DNA of 64,000 nt from Parazoarcus communis (GTDB taxonomy: Bacteria > Pseudomonadota > Gammaproteobacteria > Burkholderiales > Rhodocyclaceae), in assembly GCF_003111645.1 (NCBI RefSeq), contig NZ_CP022187.1, positions 3,658,001 through 3,722,000 of the forward strand, read 5' to 3'. Under the pieces are notes generated by a model that saw nothing but the letters and a program-made list of their open reading frames with translations, searched no databases and was not told the DNA's origin. Shown piece by piece: positions 34,704 through 43,733 of this stretch. The position numbers were made by a program, and so were the translations under genes. How positions within the stretch are numbered: the stretch's first letter is position 1; every line of letters begins with the position of its first letter.

Positions 34704-34727
34704 AAGGGCGCTCCGTGGAGCGCCCTT
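34704..34727. terminator. Bidirectional intrinsic terminator
   Basis: A 10-bp perfect stem (34704-34713 with 34718-34727) has a CGTG loop, A residues before it and CTTCTT after it. It separates the plus-strand PilZ gene from the minus-strand TRAP permease, whose stop lies at 34734. Confidence 0.85.
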
Positions 34728-34733
34728 CTTGCA

Positions 34734-37352
34734 TCAGGCATTCGGGTTGTGCGGTGGTCGCGGCGGCTCGCGGCGCGCGCGGGCACGCTGCATGAACCAG
34801 ACCATTGCGAGAAGCAGGAGTGTGGGCACGAAGACCCATTCCTTGTCCGGACGACCCGCTGCGGGCAGTTCGATCGAGGTGATGTTGAAGCCCTGCTCAA
34901 GCCCGAGCTTTTCAGCGCGGCTACCGAACTTCACCGCAGCCACCTGAACGTCGTCACCCAGCGTCATCAGGGTCAGGCCCATGCGTGACAGGCGCTCACG
35001 CGCGTTGCCCGGCTCCCCGAGCGGCAGCAGCACGCCCTTGGACACCTCGTCACCCTCGAGCGTGAGTCCCTGCACCCAGACGCGCAGGTTGCCCTTGGGT
35101 GGCGCAGCTTCCACCAGTTGCGTGAGCTGGCTTGCCGGCACTTCGTCGTATGCGGGATACACCATGTCCAGCCAGAAGCCGGGGCGGAACAGGCTGAAGG
35201 TCACCAGCAGCAGAATGAGTGTTTCATGAACCTTGTTCCGGGTCACGAACCAGCCCTGCGTGGCTGCGGCAAACATCAGGCTGGCGATGGTGGCGCTGAC
35301 GATCGTCATGATCAGGTGAAAGACATCGGTGATGCCGATCAGCAGCAACTGAGTGTTGAAGATGAACATGAAGGGCAGGATCGCCGTTCGGGCGCTGTAG
35401 CCGAATGCGGTGAAGCCGGTCTTGATCGGGTCGCTCTTCGCGATGCCTGCTGCCGCGTATGAAGCCAGTCCGACCGGTGGCGTGACGTCGGCCATCAGGC
35501 CGAAATAGAACACGAACAGATGGACGGCGATCAGCGGCACCAGCAGGCCCTGCTGGGCGCCGAGCTCGACGATCACGGGCGCCATCAGCGTCGACACCAC
35601 GATGTAGTTCGCGGTGGTCGGCAGGCCCATGCCGAGGATGAGGCAGATCACCGCAACCAGCGACAGCATGATCATCAGGTTGCCACCGGACAGGATCTCG
35701 ACCAGCTCGGTCATGGCCAGGCCGATACCGGTCAGGGTCACGGTGCCGACGATCACACCGGCGGTGGCGGTCGCGATGCCGATGCCGATCATGTTGCGGG
35801 CGCCGGTGACGAGGCCGTCGAACAGATCCTGGAAGCCGTGGCGAAGGGCCACGCCGAACTCGCCCTTGCCGCGGAAGAAGGCGAACAGCGGGCGTTGGGT
35901 GACGAGGATGAAGATCAGGAACAGGGTGGCCCAGAATGCGGACAGGGCAGGCGAGAGCTGCTCCACCATCAGGTTCCAGATCAGGGCGGCAACCGGCAGC
36001 AGGTAGTGCAGGCCGGACTTCAGGGTCGGCCCGATCTCGGGCAGGTACTCCATCTTGTCACCCGGCTTCTCCATGTGGAGCTCCGGGTATTTCGCGGCAA
36101 AGTGGATGATCGCGACGTAGGCGACGAGCATCATGGCGCCGACGATCAGGAAGGCGGATTCCCCAACAACGTCCTTGAGCCAGCCAAAACCCCAGTACAC
36201 GATCGCGGCCAGAATGATCACGCCGGACACCGTCATCAGGGTGGTGATGGTGGCCTGTTGCCAGGGCAGGGGTTCGCGACGCGGCAGTCCCTGCAGGTTC
36301 ATCTTCATCGCTTCGAGGTGAACGATGTAGAACAGCGCGATGTAGGAGATCAGTGCCGGTACGATGGCGTGCTTCATCACCTCGACGTAGGTGATGCCGA
36401 CGTACTCCACCATCAGGAAGGCTGCTGCGCCCATGACCGGCGGCATCAACTGGCCGTTCACCGAGGAGGCGACTTCGACCGAGGCCGCCTTGTCGTCACG
36501 GTAGCCCACGCTTTTCATCAGCGGAATGGTGAAGGTGCCGGTGGTGACCACGTTTGCAATCGACGAGCCCGAGATCAGGCCGGTCGAGGCCGATGCCACG
36601 ACGGCAGCCTTCGCCGGGCCGCCGCGCATGTGCCCGAGCAGCGCAATGGCCGACTTGATGAAGTAGTTGCCCGCGCCCGCGGTTTCCAGCAGGGCACCGA
36701 ACAGTACGAACAGGAAGATGAAGCTGGCGGACACGCCGAGTGCGACGCCAAACACGCCCTCGGTGGTCAGCCACAGGTGGCTCATGCCCTTGGACAGAGA
36801 CGCGCCGCGGTGGGCGATGACGTCCGGCATGTACTGGCCGAAAAAAATATAGATCAGGAAGAAGACCGCCAGAATCACCATCGGCAGGCCGAGGGCGCGA
36901 CGAGCTGCTTCGAGCAGCAGAACGAGACCGGTGACTGCGACGACCAGGTCGAGCGTGGTCGGAATGCCGGGGCGGGATGCCAGTTCAGCGTAGAAAAGGA
37001 ACAGGTAGCCAGCGCAGAATGCGGCGACGGTTGCCAGTATCCAGTCTACAACGGGGATATAGGCGCGCGGTGAGCCCTTGAATGCCGGGTAGGCGGCAAA
37101 GGCCATGAAGACGGCAAACGCCAGGTGAATGGCGCGGGACTCGGTATCGTTAAGGACGAAAACGCCGAGCGAGAACGGCAGGGGAGAGGCGATCCAGAGC
37201 TGGAACAGGGACCACGCCAGCGCAATGACAAGGAGAAACTGTGCTGCAAGACCCGTGGGTTTGCGACCACCGGTATCCGCTTCGGCAACGATCTGCTTCA
37301 GCTGTTCATCGGTCAGTTCGTGGGTTGTATGGGTTTTCTTCGAGCGGGTCAT
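34734..37352 (-). CDS. Fused TRAP transporter permease (TAXI type, 4TM-12TM)
   Basis: This 872-residue membrane protein contains the small and large TRAP permease subunits in one chain. About five N-terminal helices precede the DctM-like core (residues about 120-640) with 'GASTGLISGSSIANVVTTGT'-type sequence, 'VNGQLMPPVMGAAAFLMVEY' and 'LGMGLPTTANYIVVSTLMAP'. A C-terminal membrane and soluble extension (about 690-872) matches the DUF3394-type tail. Such permeases pair with TAXI receptors, and one lies immediately upstream. GGGAGG precedes the ATG. Confidence 0.93.
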   Translation of the reverse strand: MTRSKKTHTTHELTDEQLKQIVAEADTGGRKPTGLAAQFLLVIALAWSLFQLWIASPLPFSLGVFVLNDTESRAIHLAFAVFMAFAAYPAFKGSPRAYIPVVDWILATVAAFCAGYLFLFYAELASRPGIPTTLDLVVAVTGLVLLLEAARRALGLPMVILAVFFLIYIFFGQYMPDVIAHRGASLSKGMSHLWLTTEGVFGVALGVSASFIFLFVLFGALLETAGAGNYFIKSAIALLGHMRGGPAKAAVVASASTGLISGSSIANVVTTGTFTIPLMKSVGYRDDKAASVEVASSVNGQLMPPVMGAAAFLMVEYVGITYVEVMKHAIVPALISYIALFYIVHLEAMKMNLQGLPRREPLPWQQATITTLMTVSGVIILAAIVYWGFGWLKDVVGESAFLIVGAMMLVAYVAIIHFAAKYPELHMEKPGDKMEYLPEIGPTLKSGLHYLLPVAALIWNLMVEQLSPALSAFWATLFLIFILVTQRPLFAFFRGKGEFGVALRHGFQDLFDGLVTGARNMIGIGIATATAGVIVGTVTLTGIGLAMTELVEILSGGNLMIMLSLVAVICLILGMGLPTTANYIVVSTLMAPVIVELGAQQGLLVPLIAVHLFVFYFGLMADVTPPVGLASYAAAGIAKSDPIKTGFTAFGYSARTAILPFMFIFNTQLLLIGITDVFHLIMTIVSATIASLMFAAATQGWFVTRNKVHETLILLLVTFSLFRPGFWLDMVYPAYDEVPASQLTQLVEAAPPKGNLRVWVQGLTLEGDEVSKGVLLPLGEPGNARERLSRMGLTLMTLGDDVQVAAVKFGSRAEKLGLEQGFNITSIELPAAGRPDKEWVFVPTLLLLAMVWFMQRARARREPPRPPHNPNA

Positions 37353-37386
37353 ACGCCGCGCCTCCCCGGATTCAGGTGATACGCAA

Positions 37387-37419
37387 ACGCAGCAACAGAC
37401 TTTTGGCCTGTCGCTGCGT
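37387..37419 (-). repeat. Imperfect hairpin in the TAXI-permease spacer
   Basis: A 12-base inverted repeat with one mismatch (37387-37398 with 37408-37419) lies 35 bases upstream of the permease start. It could protect or attenuate the mRNA between receptor and permease. Confidence 0.55.
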
Positions 37420-37432
37420 TGTCTGGATAACA

Positions 37433-37469
37433 GACGTCTCCCGAGTCGCTGTGCATTTCGGGAGACGTC
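37433..37469 (-). terminator. Perfect 12-bp hairpin after the TAXI receptor gene
   Basis: Arms 37433-37444 and 37458-37469 are perfectly complementary around a 13-base loop and sit 34 bases after the receptor stop (37503). No T-run follows. A partial terminator or RNA-stabilising stem would give more receptor than permease mRNA, as is common in binding-protein operons. Confidence 0.55.
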
Positions 37470-37502
37470 CAGCAGGCCGGCATGATTAGACCGGCAGCCG
37501 GA

Positions 37503-38471
37503 TTACATCCAGCCCTTTTCCTTGTAGTACTTGATCGCGCCATTGTGCAGCGGAGCAGACAGGCCGTCCTTGATCATGCCCTTCGGCTCCAGGTGGGCAA
37601 ATGCCGGGTGCAGTTTCTTGAAGTCCTCGAAGTTCTCGAAGACAGCCTTGACCATGGTGTAGACCACGTCGTCAGACACCTTGGCTGAGGTCACGAAGCT
37701 GGCCACGACACCGAAGGTCTTGGTGGCGTCCGGGTTGTTCGCGTACATGCCGCCCGGGATGGTGACGGCTGCGTAGTACGGGAACTCCTTGATCAGCTTG
37801 TCGACGCCGGCACCGGTGACCGGAACCAGCTTTGCACCGCAGGTCGTGGTCGGATCCTGGATGTTGGCGGCGGGGTGGCCGACGACATAGGCGAAACCGT
37901 CGATCTTGTTGTCGCACAGTGCGGCGCTGTGCTCATCGGGCTTGAGTTCGGAGGTCAGCGAGAAGTCCGAGGTCTTCATGCCGAGTGCCGGCAGCAGCAC
38001 GTCGACCGTCGCGCGCTGTCCCGAACCCGGGTTGCCGACGTTGAAGCGCTTGCCCTTGAAGTCCTCGAACTTGGTGACGCCGGCTTCCTTGCGGGCCAGT
38101 ACGGTCAGCGGCTCGGGGTGCAGACCGAAGACGGCGCGCAGTTCGGTCACGGCACCACCGTCCTTGAACTGGTTCAGGCCCTTCACGGCGTTGAACTGGA
38201 CATCGGACTGGGCGACGCCGAAGTCGAGTTCGCCAGCCTTGATGGTGTTGACGTTGTAGACCGATCCACCGGTACTTTCGACCGAGCAGCGAATGCCGTG
38301 CTGGGCGCGGTCCTTGTTCATCAGGCGGCAGATTGCGCCGCCAGCAGCGTAATACACGCCAGTTACGCCGCCGGTACCAATGGTCACAAACTTCGTCTCG
38401 GCCTGAGCCGGCGCTGCGCCGAGGGTGCCGACGATTGCGAGTGCTGCTGCGAGCGTGGTGAGCTTCTTCAT
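37503..38471 (-). CDS. TAXI-family TRAP solute-binding protein
   Basis: This 322-residue periplasmic receptor has a cleavable leader ('[17 protein letters not shown]') and the TAXI signature '[20 protein letters not shown]'. Further family segments are '[20 protein letters not shown]' and '[20 protein letters not shown]'. TAXI receptors bind glutamate or other organic acids in characterised cases. ATG 38471 has CAGGAG upstream. It is first of a two-gene operon with the fused permease. Confidence 0.93.
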   Translation of the reverse strand: MKKLTTLAAALAIVGTLGAAPAQAETKFVTIGTGGVTGVYYAAGGAICRLMNKDRAQHGIRCSVESTGGSVYNVNTIKAGELDFGVAQSDVQFNAVKGLNQFKDGGAVTELRAVFGLHPEPLTVLARKEAGVTKFEDFKGKRFNVGNPGSGQRATVDVLLPALGMKTSDFSLTSELKPDEHSAALCDNKIDGFAYVVGHPAANIQDPTTTCGAKLVPVTGAGVDKLIKEFPYYAAVTIPGGMYANNPDATKTFGVVASFVTSAKVSDDVVYTMVKAVFENFEDFKKLHPAFAHLEPKGMIKDGLSAPLHNGAIKYYKEKGWM

Positions 38472-38763
38472 GAGTTCTCCTGAAACCGTGCAGGTAAGGA
38501 CCGCACCAGATAGGGTGCGCTGATGATGGCAGGCTGCGCTTGTTCGAAGCCCGCCGTGAAAATCCGGACAACAGAATGTCCTGCGATACTCAGACTACAT
38601 GGAATACAAGCCCGCGCCAATGAGGGATACCCCGAAGTGACGCCGGGGGCATTCGCATCCACTGCTCCCGTCCTGTCACGCCGGGCCCGGATTTGCCGGA
38701 TGCGTGGCCGACGCCGCCGAACCACCTCCGCGCAGCGTCTGCTGCGCTTGCTATCATCTGCGC

Positions 38764-39618
38764 ATGATATCCATGACAACTCCCCGATTCGCTTCGGAGC
38801 GCGCTCCGGCCGACTTGCGCGACGCGCTCGGGAACCGGCACCTGCCGGCGGGCGCCGCGCCCCGGATCGTGTCCCTGGTGCCCTCGCTGACTGAACTGGT
38901 GTGCGAGCTGGGGCTCTCCGATGTGCTGGTCGGGCGCACGGGTTTCTGTATCCATCCGCGCGAGACCCTGCGCAAGGTGACCAAGATCGGTGGTACCAAG
39001 GATGTAAAGCTCGAAGCGGTGCGTGCGCTCGAACCGACCCACCTCATCGTCAATATCGACGAGAACCGGCGCGAGACGGTGGAGGCGCTGGCCGGGTTCG
39101 TGCCCAACGTGATCGTGACCCATCCCTGCGTGCCACAGGACAATTTCGGGCTCTACCAGCTGTTCGGTGGCATTTTCGGACGCGAGGCGGAGGCGGCCGC
39201 GCTGTCGGCCGGCCTGCGGGAGGCGCTCGATGAGGCGGCTGCCGTGAAGGCCGAGCACGGCGACGAGGCGGTGCTCTACCTCATCTGGCGCGAGCCCTGG
39301 ATGACGGTATCCCGGGCAACCTATATCTCGGCGATGCTGGGGGCTGTGGGCTGGCAGAGCCTGCCGGCCGAGGATGAGCCGCGCTACCCCGAACTGGACT
39401 GGACTGCGCCCTGGATGCGTGCGGTCGAGCGGGTCTTTCTGTCGTCTGAGCCTTATCGCTTTACCGACCGGCACCTGGCCGAAGTCGGGGTGCTTTCGCA
39501 GCGGCCGTCCTGCCTGATCGATGGCGAGATGGCGTCGTGGTACGGCAGTCGTGCTGTCGAGGGGCTGCGCTACCTGGCCGGGCTGAGACGAAGCCTGGCC
39601 CTGCGTGGGGCAGGGTGA
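38764..39618 (+). CDS. Leaderless BtuF-like (cobalamin-type) helical-backbone binding protein
   Basis: This 284-residue protein has the fold of class III ABC binding proteins ('RIVSLVPSLTELVCELGLSD', 'VGRTGFCIHP', 'TKDVKLEAVRALEPTHLIVN'). It has no signal peptide with start ATG 38764, and no permease or ATPase gene is adjacent. The family is commonly annotated as cobalamin-binding, but a cytoplasmic member could handle corrinoids or another tetrapyrrole or metal complex. A 292-base intergenic region precedes it; I see no B12 riboswitch there. Confidence 0.75.
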   Translation: MISMTTPRFASERAPADLRDALGNRHLPAGAAPRIVSLVPSLTELVCELGLSDVLVGRTGFCIHPRETLRKVTKIGGTKDVKLEAVRALEPTHLIVNIDENRRETVEALAGFVPNVIVTHPCVPQDNFGLYQLFGGIFGREAEAAALSAGLREALDEAAAVKAEHGDEAVLYLIWREPWMTVSRATYISAMLGAVGWQSLPAEDEPRYPELDWTAPWMRAVERVFLSSEPYRFTDRHLAEVGVLSQRPSCLIDGEMASWYGSRAVEGLRYLAGLRRSLALRGAG

Positions 39619-39636
39619 AGTTGCGGGTGCGAAGCC

Positions 39637-40077
39637 TCAGCACAGCCCTTCGGCAATGAAGCGCTCCGGCGTCAGTATCCGGAAGCGGTCACGCAGCACA
39701 CTGTGGCGGGCGAGCTTGAGCAGCAGTTTGTCGCGGGTCAGCAGGTGGTCGACGCCGGCGTCGCGCGCAATTTCCAGAAACTTCTGATCGTCACGGTCGC
39801 GGCAGGCCGGCAACTGCAACGCGTCGGCTGCAGTTGCGGGCGCCGGATTGATGCGGTTGCGATAGGTGTCGAACAGCCGGGTCTGATCGTCGGGGCTGAT
39901 GCTGAACTGTGAGTAGGCCAGCACCCGCCGGAATTCCTCGAGCGCATCGTCACGGCTGAAGAGCTTGAGCGTGCCGGCATCGATGGCGCTGGACAGTGAT
40001 TCGAGAGCAGGGTCCTTGAAGTGCCACAGGGCCATCACCGTATTGGTGTCGAGGACCAGATTTCGTGCGGCCGTCAT
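39637..40077 (-). CDS. PIN-domain protein (putative toxin-type ribonuclease)
   Basis: This 146-residue single PIN domain has acidic residues placed for metal-dependent RNA cleavage: 'LVLDTNTVMALWH', 'DDALEEFRRVL', 'ACRDRDDQKFLEIARDAG' and 'HLLTRDKLLL'. It belongs to the group often called putative toxin component, PIN family. No antitoxin-sized gene lies next to it: 70 bases separate it from the phaC stop upstream, and the neighbour downstream is convergent. It may be orphan or a housekeeping RNase-like protein. Confidence 0.8.
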   Translation of the reverse strand: MTAARNLVLDTNTVMALWHFKDPALESLSSAIDAGTLKLFSRDDALEEFRRVLAYSQFSISPDDQTRLFDTYRNRINPAPATAADALQLPACRDRDDQKFLEIARDAGVDHLLTRDKLLLKLARHSVLRDRFRILTPERFIAEGLC

Positions 40078-40088
40078 CGGGGTTCCAG

Positions 40089-40122
40089 AAAAAAGAAAGG
40101 GGGAAGGGCGAACCCTTCCCCC
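40089..40122 (-). terminator. Intrinsic terminator of phaC
   Basis: A 10-bp perfect stem (40099-40108 with 40113-40122) has a four-base loop and is followed on the minus strand by TTTCTTTTTT (plus 40089-40098). It lies 24 bases after the phaC stop. Confidence 0.88.
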
Positions 40123-40146
40123 GGTCAGCAGGCGCTTATCCTGGGA

Positions 40147-41970
40147 TCAGGCTGCAGCCTTGGGTGCGTCGAGACGCATCTTCACGAAGGAGCCGGGCGC
40201 ATCTTCGATGGCCTTGAGCTTGCCCTTGGCGGGATCGCGCGCATCGACCTGGTCACCGTCGTGACCGAACACCCAGGCCTGCCAGTCGGTCCACCACGAA
40301 CCGGGGTTCTGCTGGGCGCCTTCGAACCAGGCGTCGGCGGTGGCCGGCGACTTGGCTGCAGCGTTGACCCAGTAGCCGTACTTGTTGGCGACCGGCGGGT
40401 TGACGATGCCTGCGATGTGGCCGGAGCCGCCGAGGACGAAGCGAACCGGGCCGCCGAAGTTGAGCGAACCCGCGTAGGTGCTCTTCCACGGTGCGATGTG
40501 ATCTTCGATGGCCGAGATGAAGTAGCACGGCACCTTGATCTTGCTCAGGTCAATCGGCACGCCGTCGATGACCACGCCACCCGGCTGCACCAGGCGGTTT
40601 TCCATGTACATGCCGCGCAGGTAGAAGCTGTGCATCTTGGCCGGCATGCGGGTGGAGTCGGAGTTCCAGTACAGCAGGTCGAACGGGAACGGATCCTTGC
40701 CCATCAGGTAGTTATTCACCACGAAGGACCAGATCAGGTCGTTCGAACGCAGCATGTTGAAGGTGCCGGCCATCTCCGAGCCTTCGAGATAGCCACGCTC
40801 GAACATCTTCTTCTCGAGGCTGGAAACCTGCTGCTCGTCGATGAAGACGCCAAGCTCGCCCGGATCGGAGAAGTCCGTCATCGTGGTGAAGAAGGTTGCC
40901 GAGGCAATGCGCTTCTGCTTCTTGCCTGCCAGGTAGGCAAGCGTGGTGGCCAGCAGCGTGCCGCCGAGACAGTAGCCTGCGGCGTTGATTTCCTTCTCGC
41001 CGGTTTGCTGCTCGATGGCGTCAAGCGCGGCAATGATGCCTTCCTTGACGTAGGACTCGAAGGTCTTCTCGGACTGCTTCTCGTCCGGGTTGACCCAGGA
41101 GATCACGAACACGGTGTGTCCCTGGTCCACGCACCACTTGATGTAGGAGTTCTTCTCGCGCAGGTCGAGGATGTAGAACTTGTTGATCCAGGGCGGCACG
41201 ATCAGCAGCGGGCGCTTGAGAACCTTGTCGGTGCTCGGCGTGTATTGCAGCAGCTGCATCATGTCGGTCTGGAACACGACCTTGCCCGGCGTGGTGGCAA
41301 CGTTCTTGCCCAGCTCGAAGGCGGTGGTGTCGGTCATCTTGACGCGCAGCTGACCGCCGCCGTCCTCGACGTCGCGCAGCAGGTTGTTCAGGCCCTTGAT
41401 CAGGTTCTGACCGTGGCTCTTGACCGTTTCACGGAACACTTCCGGGTTGGTCAGGGCGAAGTTGGACGGCGACAGCGCGTCGATGTACTGACGGGTGTAG
41501 AAGTTGACCTTCTTCTGCGACTGCTCGTCGAGGCCATCCACACCGCTCACGGTGTCGTGGATGTGGCGGGCGGCGATGAGGTAGGACTGCTTCACGAAAT
41601 CGAACATGAAGTGTTCCTGCCACTCTTCGTCCTTGAAGCGCTTGTCGGAGCGCTCGGGCGATGCGACAGGCGCAGCATGCATGCCGGCGAAACGCAGCAT
41701 CGAGTGCTGCCACAGGGTGAAGTAGTCCCACACCAGGTTCATCTGCGACTGAGCGAGCTTGTACGGATTCGACAGCAGCTTTGCCATCATGTCCATGAAT
41801 GCCTGGGCGATGCCGAGTTCGTCCGCGGGTGCGGCCACGCCCTTCTTGAGCTGGCGCTGTACGTGATCGCTGATCAGGTGGGAGGCGCGTTTGGCGACCT
41901 CGGCGTAGGTCTGAGCAACTTCCTGCGGATCGGGCAGCTCGGCTTGAGCGTTCTCGTTGGGTGCAGCCAT
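40147..41970 (-). CDS. phaC: Class I poly(3-hydroxyalkanoate) synthase
   Basis: This 607-residue enzyme polymerises 3-hydroxyacyl-CoA into granules. The lipase-box-like site 'AAGYCLGGTLL' holds nucleophile Cys334. The catalytic Asp and His are expected in 'CYFISAIEDHIAPW' and 'GGSGHIAGIVNPP'. The N-terminal domain (about 1-200) and 'PPWINKFYILDLREKNSYIK' are typical of class I. AAGGAG precedes the start and a strong terminator follows. phaA and phaB are not adjacent, though a thiolase lies at 45433. Confidence 0.96.
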   Translation of the reverse strand: MAAPNENAQAELPDPQEVAQTYAEVAKRASHLISDHVQRQLKKGVAAPADELGIAQAFMDMMAKLLSNPYKLAQSQMNLVWDYFTLWQHSMLRFAGMHAAPVASPERSDKRFKDEEWQEHFMFDFVKQSYLIAARHIHDTVSGVDGLDEQSQKKVNFYTRQYIDALSPSNFALTNPEVFRETVKSHGQNLIKGLNNLLRDVEDGGGQLRVKMTDTTAFELGKNVATTPGKVVFQTDMMQLLQYTPSTDKVLKRPLLIVPPWINKFYILDLREKNSYIKWCVDQGHTVFVISWVNPDEKQSEKTFESYVKEGIIAALDAIEQQTGEKEINAAGYCLGGTLLATTLAYLAGKKQKRIASATFFTTMTDFSDPGELGVFIDEQQVSSLEKKMFERGYLEGSEMAGTFNMLRSNDLIWSFVVNNYLMGKDPFPFDLLYWNSDSTRMPAKMHSFYLRGMYMENRLVQPGGVVIDGVPIDLSKIKVPCYFISAIEDHIAPWKSTYAGSLNFGGPVRFVLGGSGHIAGIVNPPVANKYGYWVNAAAKSPATADAWFEGAQQNPGSWWTDWQAWVFGHDGDQVDARDPAKGKLKAIEDAPGSFVKMRLDAPKAAA

Positions 41971-42008
41971 CGTTGTTGTGCTCCTTGTTGGATCGGTCCG
42001 GAGACCAA

Positions 42009-43037
42009 TCAGCTTATCTTGATGAAGCGAATCGCTCCATCATCTCCCTCCACCTTGCAAAGCTCTCCCTGCTTCACGAGATGGTTCAAATGGGCAATGG
42101 CCTCTCCCATGGCGAACATGACCTGATGCGTGTCCAGTTCGCGCGGAAAAAGCGTACCCAGCAACTCGCCAGCGCTCCGTGCAGTGCGGCATTCTGCCAA
42201 TAGTGCAGCGCAGCGCTCGCGGTGATGTTCGATCAGTTCGTCGACTCTTTTACGTATGCCACGGAAAGGCCTGCCGTGGGATGGTAGCACGAGCGTGTCA
42301 TCAGGCAAGTGATTGATGCGGCGCAATGAATCCAGGAACCAGCCCAGTGGATCGTCATCCGGCGTCGCTGCAAAAACGCTGACATTGGTGGAAATGCGCG
42401 GCAGCAGCATGTCGCCCGAGATCAGCACGCCGAGCGCAGCGCAATACAGGCTGGCGTGTTCGGGCGCATGGCCATAGCCGACGATGACCTCCCATTCTTG
42501 CGCGCCGATGCGGATGCGGTCGCCCGCGAACATGCGCTGGTAGCTCGAGGGCATCTCGGGCACGCCGCGACGATATCCGTTGCCACGCTCGGTGAGGGCG
42601 TCGAGGCGCTTTTCGTCGAGGCCGTGCCTGCGGAACTGCATGATCATGTCACCGACCGAATAACCGGGCAGCTGATGCCACAGAGCATGACCGCCGAGGA
42701 ATTCACCTTGTGTCATGTGCAGCGTTGCACCATTGCGCGCAGTCAGCCAGGTGGCGAGCCCGAGGTGGTCCGGGTGGCAGTGGGTGATGATCAGGCGCGA
42801 CAGGGGGCGCGGGTCGGCATCGAGAATCTGCGACCAGTGCTCCTTGATCGGTTCGAGGCCGAAACCGGTGTCCACCGCGGTCAGTGCGTCGCCGTCGTCG
42901 AGCAGCCACAGGTTGATGTGGTTCAGCGCAAAGGGCAGCGGCATGCGCACCCAGCCGATGCCGGGCGCCACCTGGGCAACGGTGCCGCCATCGGGCAGTT
43001 GTTCGAAGGGATACTGCAGTTCGTTCGCTGTCGTCAT
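42009..43037 (-). CDS. Metallo-beta-lactamase-fold hydrolase
   Basis: This 342-residue protein has the zinc motif HxHxDH in 'IITHCHPDHLGLATWL', further ligands in 'VIVGYGHAPEHASLYC' and 'LGVLISGDMLLPRIS', and a C-terminal winged segment ('THQVMFAMGEAIAHLNHLVK'). This resembles the glyoxalase II/LACTB2-like group that hydrolyses thioesters or similar bonds. It is divergent from the MerR-type regulator with about 157 bases between starts, and is therefore probably in that regulon. The substrate is unknown; an acyl-CoA or lactone fits the neighbours. Confidence 0.85.
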   Translation of the reverse strand: MTTANELQYPFEQLPDGGTVAQVAPGIGWVRMPLPFALNHINLWLLDDGDALTAVDTGFGLEPIKEHWSQILDADPRPLSRLIITHCHPDHLGLATWLTARNGATLHMTQGEFLGGHALWHQLPGYSVGDMIMQFRRHGLDEKRLDALTERGNGYRRGVPEMPSSYQRMFAGDRIRIGAQEWEVIVGYGHAPEHASLYCAALGVLISGDMLLPRISTNVSVFAATPDDDPLGWFLDSLRRINHLPDDTLVLPSHGRPFRGIRKRVDELIEHHRERCAALLAECRTARSAGELLGTLFPRELDTHQVMFAMGEAIAHLNHLVKQGELCKVEGDDGAIRFIKIS

Positions 43038-43194
43038 TCCTGATCTCGTGTCGTGTGGCGGGGGGCGAGATTCACATTGCCCAAACCCCCGGAATCTGCT
43101 TAACTTTTCCGCAGTACGGAACCCATTGTCAATCCTTCTCACGCTAATCACGCGTCCGGCCGCAGCCCTGTGGCGGCGACCGCAACAGCTCAAA

Positions 43195-43638
43195 ATGGCC
43201 AGCGAACAGACTTACACGATCACCGAGCTTGCGCGCGAGTTCGACATCACCCCGCGTGCGATCCGCTTCTACGAAGACCAGGGCTTGCTCACGCCGGCCC
43301 GCACCGGGCGTGCCCGCGTCTATACCAAGGCTGATCGCACCCGTCTCAAGCTCATCCTGCGCGGCAAGCGCCTTGGTCTGTCACTGGCCGAAATCAACGA
43401 GTTGCTCGACATGTACGGCGGCGTGCGCAATTCCGCACCGCAGCTCGAGCGCTTTACCAAGGTGCTGGCGGAGCGGCGCGCCGCGCTCGAGCAGCAGCGC
43501 ATCGACATCGAAGCCGTGCTGATCGAGATCGACAGTCTCGAGCGGCAGTGCAACGCCTTGCTCGGCCACAACCCCGAGGGGGCTGCGGCGGCACGGGCCG
43601 AACTGGTGAAGCACATCGACAGCGCGAGCACAGCGTGA
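43195..43638 (+). CDS. MerR-family regulator, LiuR-like
   Basis: This 147-residue regulator has an N-terminal MerR winged helix ('YTITELAREFDITPRAIRFY', 'EDQGLLTPARTGRARVYTKA') and a C-terminal coiled coil (about 85-125). No metal-binding cysteine pattern is seen, consistent with the LiuR type that controls branched-chain or fatty acyl-CoA catabolism. A LiuR-like operator lies just downstream, ahead of the next gene. The ATG is in 'CAAAATGG', shortly after the divergent MBL gene's upstream region. Confidence 0.85.
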   Translation: MASEQTYTITELAREFDITPRAIRFYEDQGLLTPARTGRARVYTKADRTRLKLILRGKRLGLSLAEINELLDMYGGVRNSAPQLERFTKVLAERRAALEQQRIDIEAVLIEIDSLERQCNALLGHNPEGAAAARAELVKHIDSASTA

Positions 43639-43680
43639 GTCGTCCGCCGGCAGTCCCGGCTTGATTTTTTTGAATTTTAG

Positions 43681-43702
43681 TTTACGTTGACGTAAACGTA
43701 AA
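43681..43702. promoter_or_regulatory. LiuR-like operator before the thioesterase operon
   Basis: The element TTTACGTTGACGTAAA (43681-43696) is an inverted repeat with arms TTTACG/CGTAAA, extended by a second CGTAAA at 43697-43702. It matches the TTACGTWWACGTAA-like sites I recall for LiuR-type MerR regulators. It lies 32 bases before ATG 43734 and just after the regulator gene. Confidence 0.7.
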
Positions 43703-43733
43703 AACAAATAAAAATTAACCCACGGAGACACCC

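Noticed and set aside
35520-37073. His/Asp/Gln-rich 517-codon frame opposite the fused TRAP permease
   Set aside because: Same antisense artefact of a membrane protein; no ribosome site.
38472-38763. Possible cobalamin riboswitch upstream of the BtuF-like gene
   Set aside because: I could not find the B12-box-like core or a convincing set of stems in this region; the sequence looks like an ordinary divergent promoter region.
39637-40077. A complete toxin-antitoxin pair at the PIN gene
   Set aside because: No antitoxin-sized gene with its own start lies on either side; only the PIN protein is supported.
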